The position numbers and the translations under genes were made by a program. From contig JALGTJ010000074.1 in NCBI GenBank assembly GCA_029821415.1, positions 1-5,629 on the forward strand: a stretch of DNA of 5,629 nt. Direction: 5' to 3'. The notes under the pieces were generated by a model that did not search any database, was not told where the DNA came from, and worked only from the letters and a program-made list of their open reading frames with translations. Source of the stretch: Candidatus Zipacnadia bacterium (GTDB lineage Bacteria > Armatimonadota > Zipacnadia > Zipacnadales > Zipacnadaceae). How positions within the stretch are numbered: position 1 is the stretch's first letter; each line of letters starts with the position of its first letter. Below are positions 1-4,830 of the stretch, piece by piece.

Positions 1-444
1 GGCCAGGATGGTGAGGGCGTCGGCGCTGGCCATCGCAGAGATGTCGGCGTCGGATACTCTTTTCTTGATCTGGTAGCCGACTACTCGCCCCCTCTCGTTA
101 ATGTGAAGGTCAACTACTTGTGGTCCGCTCACAGCGAGTTGCTCGCCCATTGTCTGCCCTTGCATTTTGCTGACGGTTACTGTCATCACAGTGCCAGAGT
201 TGCCGGGGGGTGGCTCACTGAACTTCAGATGCACCTCGGCGCTGGCCGTGCCAGTCATGTAGCTGGATTCGCCGCTGAGGGTCACGTCTAACAGCTCCGC
301 CTTTAGTTTCTGGGAGATGCTGGAATTGGCCCGTGGTGCATAGAGCAGTTGTAAGCCATCGGGTGCAGGAGCCTCATTGTCGGCGAATACCATGGCGGAA
401 AGTAGTAGCGAACAGATCAAGATAAATGGGCCGCGCATACGCAT
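1..444 (-). CDS. Secreted protein of unknown function, partial (C-terminus beyond window)
   Basis: Reading leftward from an ATG at 444-442, the frame stays open for 148 codons to the window edge, so only the N-terminal part is present. A strong Shine-Dalgarno AAGGAGG (complement of 453-459) sits 8 nt before this ATG. A second in-frame ATG at 438-436 is too far from it, so 444 is chosen. The protein begins MRMRGPFILICSLLLSAMVF and continues A-DNEAPAPDG. That is a short basic N-terminus, a hydrophobic core and a likely signal peptidase I site after residue 21 (V-F-A). Cys11 is not in a lipobox. The mature part is rich in Ser, Thr, Val and Gly, with alternating hydrophobic stretches such as TVMTVTVSK and QVVDLHINERGRVVGYQIKK, suggesting an extracytoplasmic beta-rich fold. 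I do not recognise the family. It is transcribed divergently from the rpsB operon and is probably not functionally linked to it. Confidence 0.8.
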   Translation of the reverse strand, partial: MRMRGPFILICSLLLSAMVFADNEAPAPDGLQLLYAPRANSSISQKLKAELLDVTLSGESSYMTGTASAEVHLKFSEPPPGNSGTVMTVTVSKMQGQTMGEQLAVSGPQVVDLHINERGRVVGYQIKKRVSDADISAMASADALTILA

Positions 445-530
445 GTTAATGTCCTCCTTCGGCCTGTTGTCGCAGGGCTGGGATGACTGCGAATTGGGTG
501 GCTGTTTATCTGGTTGACAATTGACGGCAC

Positions 531-576
531 AACAAAGTTCGGTTTCGTTGCCGGCATTATGCCGAACAACTCTGTT
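531..576. repeat. Nested inverted repeat, candidate operator
   Basis: A perfect 13-bp palindrome, CGGCAT-T-ATGCCG, occupies 552-564. Overlapping it is a larger imperfect inverted repeat. GTTCGG (537-542) pairs with CCGAAC (562-567), and AACAAA (531-536) pairs with TCTGTT (571-576) with one mismatch and a 3-nt bulge. There is no T-tract on either side, so it is not an intrinsic terminator. It lies between two divergent genes, about 87 nt upstream of the start codon of the leftward gene and about 63 nt upstream of the -35 of the rpsB promoter. A transcription-factor site is therefore the simplest reading (inference). Confidence 0.4.
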
Positions 577-638
577 CAAATAGGGTCCTTTTGTATTATT
601 CGTGTATGAGGCACTATTCTCCTGCTTGTTCCCCTGGG

Positions 639-667
639 TTGACGTGGAATGGCCTTTCTGTTATCCT
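639..667 (+). promoter_or_regulatory. Sigma70-type promoter of the rpsB operon
   Basis: The -35 TTGACG (639-644, 5 of 6 consensus) and -10 TATCCT (662-667, 4 of 6) are separated by exactly 17 nt. A TG at 659-660, one base before the -10, makes an extended -10 element. Transcription should start near 674-675, giving a leader of about 237 nt before the rpsB start. It is the best-spaced promoter I found in the window and the only one facing the operon. The -35 lies inside an 11-bp sequence (634-644) that recurs at 688-698. Confidence 0.7.
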
Positions 668-674
668 ATGGCTT

Positions 675-911
675 GTAATAGTAAATGCTGGGTTGACGGT
701 ACGGACGCTGCCCGTCCTGGGTTGCCCGTAGCGAGGAGTAGTGGGGCAGCAAGGGGGTGGCTCCGTAAGTTTGCATCTTGCATAGCCGTCTTCACTGGCT
801 AAATCTCAAGAATAACTGTGCCCAGCGACTCCCCGAGAGGGGACATATGGGCCGGTGCGGTTCGCGTAGTCTACTCCTCGCTCCCGCGAACCGTTGAATG
901 GAGGCACGAGC
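675..911 (+). promoter_or_regulatory. Structured 5' leader of rpsB, candidate cis-regulatory RNA
   Basis: Directly visible pairings: (a) 730-741 is perfectly complementary over 12 bp to 871-882 (core GCGAGGAGTAG / CTACTCCTCGC); (b) 857-866 pairs with 885-894 over 10 bp including one G-U, with an 18-nt loop that contains the 3' arm of (a); (c) 793-799 pairs with 851-857 (CACTGGC/GCCGGTG, one G-U), abutting (b) so that the two could stack coaxially; (d) 830-834/839-843 is a 5-bp hairpin closed by a GAGA (GNRA) tetraloop; (e) 707-713 pairs with 744-750 (GCTGCCC/GGGCAGC) and would enclose the 5' arm of (a). Because 12 contiguous pairs inside an 18-nt loop would be strained, (a) and (b) are more likely alternative states than simultaneous. 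Autoregulation of rpsB through its mRNA leader is known in E. coli. I recognise no catalogued riboswitch or leader consensus here. An independent small RNA is possible, but I see no terminator for one. Confidence 0.5.
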
Positions 912-916
912 GTGCC
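900..916 (+). promoter_or_regulatory. rpsB ribosome binding site and start codon inside a hairpin
   Basis: The Shine-Dalgarno GGAGG (900-904) is 7 nt before the GTG start at 912-914. The bases 903-916 form a perfect inverted repeat, GGCACG/CGTGCC, which would fold as five pairs closing a GAGC tetraloop. The stem takes up the last two G residues of the Shine-Dalgarno and the whole start codon. This predicts that initiation needs the hairpin to melt, so it is a plausible point of translational control for the operon (inference). Confidence 0.55.
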
Positions 917-1754
917 ATTAGCAACGATGAAAGACCTGCTGGAGGCCGGTGTGCACTTTGGACATCCCACCCGACACTGGCATCCGAAGATGCGCGGGTG
1001 CATCTACCACGCGCGCAACGACATCTACATTATCGACCTGCACCAAACCTTGAGTGCCTTGGAAGAGTCCTACGAATTGTTGCGAGCGATCGCACAAGAA
1101 GGTGGTACGGTGTTGTTTGTTGGCACCAAACGGCAGGCCCAGGACACCATTCGGGAGCAAGCGCAGCGTTGTGGAATGCCTTATGTGGACAAGCGCTGGC
1201 TGGGCGGGATGTTGACTAACTTCCCCACCATTCGCCAACGAGTCAAGTATATGGAGGAGCTGATCGCGGCTGAGGAGGCCGGCGAGTGGCGTCGTCTCTC
1301 CAAGAAAGAGGCGTTATGGCTGCGACGAGAAAAGGACAAGTTGCTGAACAGCCTCGGCGGCATTCGAACGATGTCGGATCTGCCAGACGCAGTGTTTATT
1401 ATTGACGTCAATCGTGAGCAATTGGCAGTACGGGAGGCCAACAAGCTGGGGATTCCCATTGTGGCGCTGGTGGATACCAACTGCGACCCGGAGCCGATTG
1501 ATTATGTAATTCCCGGCAATGATGATGCTATCCGCGCTATTCGGCTGATTACCACTAAGATGGCCGATGCCGTAATCGAAGGCCGCAGCGCCTATGAGGC
1601 CAAAATTGCCGAACAGGGAGCTATGGCGGTCGAGGCGGTTGAGGAGAAAGAGGTTATCCCGTACCAGCCTGAAGAGCTATTTGTTGACGAAGAGGACCTG
1701 CTGGAGGAGCAGTTTACCATTCTCAATGGTAATGAGGAAGAAATCGAGCAGTAG
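912..1754 (+). CDS. rpsB: 30S ribosomal protein S2
   Basis: S2 is a late-assembling 30S protein that binds 16S rRNA at the head-body junction and helps recruit S1. The protein is 280 residues, longer than the 241 of E. coli. Family signatures are EAGVHFGH (11-18), W-x-P-K-M (23-27), ARN-x-I-x-IIDL (34-43), VGTKRQAQ (70-77), KRWLGGMLTNF (94-104) and a later stretch reading VDTNCDP. I chose the GTG at 912 over the upstream TTG at 894 for two reasons. It has GGAGG 7 nt upstream, and it gives an N-terminus (MPLATMKDLLEAG) matching E. coli MATVSMRDMLKAG in length. The TTG at 894 has no ribosome binding site. The extra length is mostly an acidic tail: the last 41 residues hold 16 Asp/Glu and one Lys. 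It is first gene of the operon, with tsf next as in most bacteria. Confidence 0.97.
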   Translation: MPLATMKDLLEAGVHFGHPTRHWHPKMRGCIYHARNDIYIIDLHQTLSALEESYELLRAIAQEGGTVLFVGTKRQAQDTIREQAQRCGMPYVDKRWLGGMLTNFPTIRQRVKYMEELIAAEEAGEWRRLSKKEALWLRREKDKLLNSLGGIRTMSDLPDAVFIIDVNREQLAVREANKLGIPIVALVDTNCDPEPIDYVIPGNDDAIRAIRLITTKMADAVIEGRSAYEAKIAEQGAMAVEAVEEKEVIPYQPEELFVDEEDLLEEQFTILNGNEEEIEQ

Positions 1755-1790
1755 TGGTTGCCCCTTTACATCACGCACCTAACAGTTAGC

Positions 1791-1796
1791 AGGAGG
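1791..1796 (+). promoter_or_regulatory. tsf ribosome binding site
   Basis: AGGAGG ends 8 nt before the ATG at 1805 and only 5 nt before an adjacent in-frame TTG at 1802. The spacing favours ATG, which also gives the expected short N-terminus. Confidence 0.75.
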
Positions 1797-1804
1797 ATCT
1801 ATTG

Positions 1805-2407
1805 ATGGCAGTTTCTACCGATGATATCAAGCAGTTACGCCGTGAGACCGGGGCTGGCATAATGGATTGCAAACAGGCCCTCATCCAGGCAGGAGGGGAT
1901 TTGCAGGAAGCGATAGCGGTTCTGCGTAAGAAAGGTATAGAGGTCGCTGCCAAGCGCGAAGCAAAGACAGCGGCCGAGGGGGTCGTACACGCCTATGTCC
2001 ATGCCGGCGAGAAGATAGGAGTGCTGGTGGAGATCAACTGTGAAACTGACTTCGTCGCCCGTACGGAGAGCTTTCGTGATTTTGCCAAGAATGTTGCTAT
2101 GCAGATTGCGGCAATGCAGCCCCGATGGATCTCGCCCGATGACGTTCCGGAAGAGGCGATAGCCCGCGAGCGGCAGATTCTTACTGAGCAGGCCCGGGCT
2201 GAAGGCAAACCTGATCACATCGTCGAACAGATGGTCAAAGGACGCTTGGCCAAGTTCTATGCTCAAAACTGTCTGCTCCATCAACCTTACATCCGCGATG
2301 ATAGCATAACTATCGGCGATTTGCTAAACGATCTCCTGGCTGCTACTGGTGAAAAAATCATCATTCGCCGTTTCGTCCGATACCAGGTAGGAGAGGAATT
2401 GGATTGA
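1805..2407 (+). CDS. tsf: Elongation factor Ts, compact form
   Basis: EF-Ts is the cytoplasmic guanine-nucleotide exchange factor that releases GDP from EF-Tu. At 200 residues this is the short form, like that of Thermus thermophilus (about 196), rather than the E. coli form of 283. The N-terminal UBA-like domain is residues 1-50, with the signature LRRETGAGIMDCKQAL. The core motif ETDFVAR is at 80-86, where Asp82-Phe83 match the E. coli Asp80-Phe81 pair that contacts EF-Tu. The C-terminus (IRDDSITIGDLL, then IIIRRFVRYQVG) is typical of full-length short EF-Ts proteins, so it is not truncated. The second half of the core and the coiled-coil insertion of the E. coli protein are absent, and Thermus-type short EF-Ts acts as a dimer (family knowledge). 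It follows rpsB after 50 nt, and its stop codon overlaps the pyrH start. Confidence 0.96.
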   Translation: MAVSTDDIKQLRRETGAGIMDCKQALIQAGGDLQEAIAVLRKKGIEVAAKREAKTAAEGVVHAYVHAGEKIGVLVEINCETDFVARTESFRDFAKNVAMQIAAMQPRWISPDDVPEEAIARERQILTEQARAEGKPDHIVEQMVKGRLAKFYAQNCLLHQPYIRDDSITIGDLLNDLLAATGEKIIIRRFVRYQVGEELD

Positions 2408-3159
2408 GCTCTGCCTCTAACCACCGTACACAGTTCCACCGTGCCCTGGTGAAGCTAAGCGGGCAGTCGTTCAGTGGCGCCGATGGCTTTGGGATAAACC
2501 GGGAAGCAGTTACGATGATCGCTGGGGAAATTGCTAGCTGCGCTGCCGATGGTCGCCAGGTTGCTACAGTCGTCGGGGCCGGCAATATCTGTCGGGGCCG
2601 ACAGGCCGCCATTGAAGGAATGGACCGGGCTACTGCCGATTATGCCGGCATGGTTGCCACCGTTATCAACTCCTTGGCACTTCAGGACGCGTTGGAGCGC
2701 CTCGGCGTAGAGACGCGGGTGCAGAGCGCCATTGAGATGCGCCAGATTGCGGAGCCCTTTATTCGCCGCCGCGCCATTCGTCATCTGGAAAAGGGCCGAG
2801 TTGTCATCTTTGCTGCTGGCACGGGCAATCCCTTCTTTACGACCGACACCGCAGCAGTCCTGCGCGGGGCAGAGATCGGCGCTGAGGTCATAATCAAAGC
2901 CACCGATGTCGCCGGGGTTTATGACAAAGATCCTCAGGAGCATAGTGACGCTCGCCGATTTGCCGCCATAACTTACCTGGATGTTCTTAGTCAGGGCCTT
3001 GAAGTGATGGATGCGACGGCAATCTCGCTAAGCATGGACAATCAGTTGCCCATTGTGGTTTGTGACCTGACCACGCCGGGCAATATTAAGCGGGTGCTGG
3101 CTGGTGAGGTCGTGGGCACTTATGTCGGTGAGTGTGAAACGGTCTTTGCCACCGAATAA
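2404..3159 (+). CDS. pyrH: UMP kinase (uridylate kinase)
   Basis: PyrH phosphorylates UMP to UDP with ATP in de novo pyrimidine synthesis. It belongs to the amino-acid-kinase fold, not the eukaryotic UMP/CMP kinases, and is usually a hexamer regulated by GTP and UTP. At 251 residues it is normal length. Motifs: LVKLSG (15-20, ATP-site Lys17), GAGN-ICRG (58-65, the glycine-rich UMP loop, more often GGGN), MDRATADYAGM, AEPFIRRRAIRHLEKGRVVIF and TGNPFFTTDTAA (140-151, UMP site), then GVYDKDP. The TTG start at 2404 overlaps the tsf stop by four bases (TTGA) and has GAGAGG 7 nt upstream (2391-2396), so its translation is probably coupled to tsf. No nearby downstream in-frame start would keep the LVKLSG strand. 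Confidence 0.96.
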   Translation: MSSASNHRTQFHRALVKLSGQSFSGADGFGINREAVTMIAGEIASCAADGRQVATVVGAGNICRGRQAAIEGMDRATADYAGMVATVINSLALQDALERLGVETRVQSAIEMRQIAEPFIRRRAIRHLEKGRVVIFAAGTGNPFFTTDTAAVLRGAEIGAEVIIKATDVAGVYDKDPQEHSDARRFAAITYLDVLSQGLEVMDATAISLSMDNQLPIVVCDLTTPGNIKRVLAGEVVGTYVGECETVFATE

Positions 3160-3193
3160 GCTTCAGTGCGAGATGAATTGACAACTTTGCCGC

Positions 3194-3200
3194 AAGGAGG
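3194..3200 (+). promoter_or_regulatory. frr ribosome binding site
   Basis: AAGGAGG lies 7 nt before the ATG at 3208. This decides against the upstream in-frame start at 3166, which would add 14 residues (MRDELTTLPQGGDY) that include the translated Shine-Dalgarno itself. Confidence 0.85.
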
Positions 3201-3207
3201 AGATTAT

Positions 3208-3762
3208 ATGGATCGCCTCATCGCTGCCCACAAGCGGAAGATGCAGCAAGCGCTGGAAGAGTTTCAAGAGCAATTGAGTACCGTACGCACCGGGCGCGCT
3301 TCGCCAGCCATTCTTACGCCGATCAAAGTTGACTACTACGGTACGAAGCTGCCCATCAACCAGTTGGCTACCATCTCAATACCTGAGCCCCGTCTCATCA
3401 CCATCACGCCCTGGGACAAATCCAGTCTTGGGGCCATTGAAAAGGCGATCCTTACCTCCGAGCTAAGCCTCACTCCCAGCAGCGATGGCAATGTCATCCG
3501 TCTGGCACTGCCCCCGCTTACTGAGGAGCGTCGTGAAGAATTGGTTAAGCTCGTCCAGAAGATGGCCGAGGACAGACGCGTGCATATCCGCAATATCCGT
3601 CGCGAGGCCAACGAGGGTATTGACGCAATGGAGCAAGATCAGGGGCTTTCCGAAGACGAGGTAAGACGGGGGAAGGCCGAAGTCCAGGAACTGACCGACG
3701 AGTTCATCAAGAAGATAGACCAGGCGCTCGATGAAAAGGTCGCCGAGATTAGGGAAATCTGA
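3208..3762 (+). CDS. frr: Ribosome recycling factor
   Basis: RRF works with EF-G to split post-termination ribosomes into subunits. The protein is 184 residues, against 185 in E. coli, with the usual two domains. A three-helix bundle is formed by the N-terminal helix (1-30) and the C-terminal helices (about 105-184). A small beta domain lies between them (about 31-104). Diagnostic stretches are the VRTGRASP turn (26-33), VDYYGTKLPINQLA, IRLALPPLTEERREELVK and HIRNIRREAN (126-135), the last carrying the conserved arginines that contact 23S rRNA. It starts 48 nt after pyrH, a conserved neighbour, and only one base separates its TGA from the start of the next gene. Confidence 0.97.
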   Translation: MDRLIAAHKRKMQQALEEFQEQLSTVRTGRASPAILTPIKVDYYGTKLPINQLATISIPEPRLITITPWDKSSLGAIEKAILTSELSLTPSSDGNVIRLALPPLTEERREELVKLVQKMAEDRRVHIRNIRREANEGIDAMEQDQGLSEDEVRRGKAEVQELTDEFIKKIDQALDEKVAEIREI

Positions 3763-3763
3763 T

Positions 3764-3985
3764 ATGGCGCCGGCACCGGATACCGTCGGACGTGAACTGA
3801 CGAATGCTCAGCGGCTGCTGGCCGCGGCGGGTTGGCGGGCTAAGGTAGAGCAAAGTGGCCCACCACCACCTCATCAGGTCCCGACCGGCCTGCTGCGGGT
3901 TATTCAACAACGTTGTAGCGGCGAGCGCTGCGTAGTTCTCACCGTGGCGCCGCACAGCAGTCTGGCCTGGGATAAGGGTGACTGA
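3764..3985 (+). CDS. Small stand-alone PASTA-domain-like protein
   Basis: This 73-residue protein starts one base after the frr stop, with only a weak AGGGA (3751-3755) upstream, so it is likely translated by coupling to frr. Residues about 5-63 follow the PASTA pattern: a start like PDTVGRELTNAQRLLAAAGW (P-D-x-x-G-x-x-x-x-x-A-x-x-x-L-x-x-A-G), then a beta strand, then a Pro-rich turn (SGPPPPHQVPTG), and a closing strand CVVLTVAP. PASTA domains normally occur as tandem extracellular repeats in Ser/Thr kinases (PknB/StkP) and class A or B penicillin-binding proteins, where some bind muropeptides. Here there is one copy, with no signal peptide, no membrane segment and no partner domain, so it should be cytoplasmic. 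The middle is less conserved, with an insertion including RVIQQRCSGERC that contains the only two Cys. Function is unknown. The assignment is by pattern, not by alignment. Confidence 0.7.
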   Translation: MAPAPDTVGRELTNAQRLLAAAGWRAKVEQSGPPPPHQVPTGLLRVIQQRCSGERCVVLTVAPHSSLAWDKGD

Positions 3986-4025
3986 ACAGCCTGGAGTGAC
4001 GCGCGCTGCCCCGTTAGTTGTTCGT

Positions 4026-4030
4026 AGGAG
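4026..4030 (+). promoter_or_regulatory. uppS ribosome binding site
   Basis: AGGAG ends 8 nt before the TTG at 4039 and 11 nt before the adjacent TTG at 4042. The nearer spacing picks 4039. There is no ATG or GTG start that keeps the DGNGR catalytic loop together with the expected N-terminal leader of the family. Confidence 0.65.
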
Positions 4031-4038
4031 TGTGACAA

Positions 4039-4800
4039 TTGTTGTCGGAACCGGCCACTGATCTGATAAACAAACTGCCAGCAGATTGCGAAATCCCGAG
4101 GCACATTGGCATCGTTATGGATGGCAACGGGCGCTGGGCCGAGCAGCGTGGCCTCAGCCGGTTTGACGGTCATCTGGAAGGGCGGAAGACTGCCCAACGA
4201 GTGGTGGAGGCCTGCGCGAGTCTGGGCGTTGAGGTGCTGTCACTGTATGCCTTCAGTGTCCAAAACTGGCAACGGCCTACCCCGGAAGTTGAGGGATTGA
4301 TGGATCTCATTGAAACCGCACTGCGCGAGGAGCTGCAGGCCCTGGTCGCCAACGATGTTCGCTTTGTTGCTTCTGGACGTCGTCAGGAGCTGCCGCGGTC
4401 CCTGCAGCGGATCCTCAATGAGGTAGAACAGGAGACTGCGGGCAATCAAGGCCTGACCCTGAATCTGCTGGTCAATTACGGGGGACGCACCGAGATTGTT
4501 GATGCCGCCCGGAACATCGCCGAGCAAGTTGCAGCAGGCGATATCTTTCCCGCTGATATTGATGAGCGGCTTTTCGCCAATTATCTCTATACGCCGGATC
4601 TGCCTGACCCCGATCTGGTAATTCGTCCCGGCGGCGAGATGCGCGTCAGCAACTTCCTACTCTGGGAGATTGCCTACGCTGAGTTGGTAGTGATGCCGGT
4701 GCTCTGGCCGGATTTTACTACTGACCATCTGATTGATGCCATTAAAGAATACAACACGCGTGAACGGCGTTTCGGGCGTCTTCCCGCAGGTGACGACTAG
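4039..4800 (+). CDS. uppS: Isoprenyl transferase (undecaprenyl diphosphate synthase)
   Basis: This cis-prenyltransferase adds isopentenyl diphosphate to farnesyl diphosphate, building the C55 carrier for peptidoglycan and other envelope polymers. The protein is 253 residues, normal for the family. Conserved regions: IVMDGNGRWA (25-34, catalytic Asp28), H45 in FDGHLEG, LYAFSVQNWQRP (69-80), LLVNYGGRTEI, then IRPGGEMRVSNFLLW (195-209, diphosphate-binding Arg196, Arg202 and Ser204, with Glu200) and WPDF (223-226). One key position differs. The motif is almost always S-x-E-N-W, but residue 75 here is Gln (codon CAA at 4261-4263), at the site of E. coli Glu73. All other catalytic residues are kept, so activity is expected but may be altered. 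Product chain length cannot be told from sequence; a medium-chain cis-prenyl product is an alternative. In many genomes cdsA and dxr follow; here they do not. Confidence 0.94.
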   Translation: MLSEPATDLINKLPADCEIPRHIGIVMDGNGRWAEQRGLSRFDGHLEGRKTAQRVVEACASLGVEVLSLYAFSVQNWQRPTPEVEGLMDLIETALREELQALVANDVRFVASGRRQELPRSLQRILNEVEQETAGNQGLTLNLLVNYGGRTEIVDAARNIAEQVAAGDIFPADIDERLFANYLYTPDLPDPDLVIRPGGEMRVSNFLLWEIAYAELVVMPVLWPDFTTDHLIDAIKEYNTRERRFGRLPAGDD

Positions 4801-4830
4801 TCATATCATTTTGGCAAGGAGGAAACACAT

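Larger units (their letters stand above)
445..911. other. Divergent non-coding region between the secreted-protein gene and rpsB
   Basis: These 467 nt hold no credible gene. Short open frames such as 602-802 lack a ribosome binding site and have no protein-like composition. What can be seen, from left to right, is: the ribosome binding site of the leftward gene (453-459), a nested inverted repeat (531-576), the rpsB-direction promoter (639-667), repeated CTGGGTTG words (634, 688 and 717) and the structured rpsB leader (about 675-911). I found no convincing promoter for the leftward gene. TTGACA at 514 and TTGACG at 521 are good -35 words on the + strand, but neither has a matching -10 at 16-18 nt. 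Confidence 0.7.

Noticed and set aside
103..291. 62-codon forward frame at the left edge
   Set aside because: It is antisense to the secreted-protein gene, which has a strong ribosome binding site and a signal peptide.
403..444. Lipoprotein signal at Cys11 of the leftward protein
   Set aside because: The residue before Cys is Ile, not Gly, Ala or Ser, and the Cys lies within the hydrophobic core. A signal peptidase I site fits better.
514..549. Promoter using TTGACA (514) or TTGACG (521)
   Set aside because: No acceptable -10 sequence occurs 16-18 nt downstream of either.
537..567. Intrinsic terminator at the inverted repeat
   Set aside because: No T-tract follows on either strand, and no gene reads into it from either side.
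575..599. Promoter with TTCAAA and TATTAT
   Set aside because: The spacer is only 13 nt, too short for a sigma70 promoter.
751..770. GGGGTGGCTCCG as a T-box-like element
   Set aside because: It only loosely resembles the T-box core (GGGTGG-N-ACCGCG). No specifier loop or antiterminator/terminator pair is visible, and rpsB is not a usual T-box target.
602..802. 66-codon open frame in the leader region
   Set aside because: It has no ribosome binding site and a composition unlike a protein. It overlaps the promoter and the structured leader.
859..892. GGTTCG as a tRNA or tmRNA T-arm
   Set aside because: There is no acceptor stem, no CCA end and no other tRNA arm around it. The word belongs to the 857-894 stem.
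818..1219. 133-codon frame overlapping rpsB
   Set aside because: It is out of frame with the unmistakable S2 protein and has no ribosome binding site. It is a shadow of rpsB.
1835..2284. 149-codon reverse-strand frame opposite tsf
   Set aside because: It lies entirely over EF-Ts, with no ribosome binding site and no recognisable motif. Other reverse frames over rpsB, pyrH, frr and uppS were rejected for the same reason.
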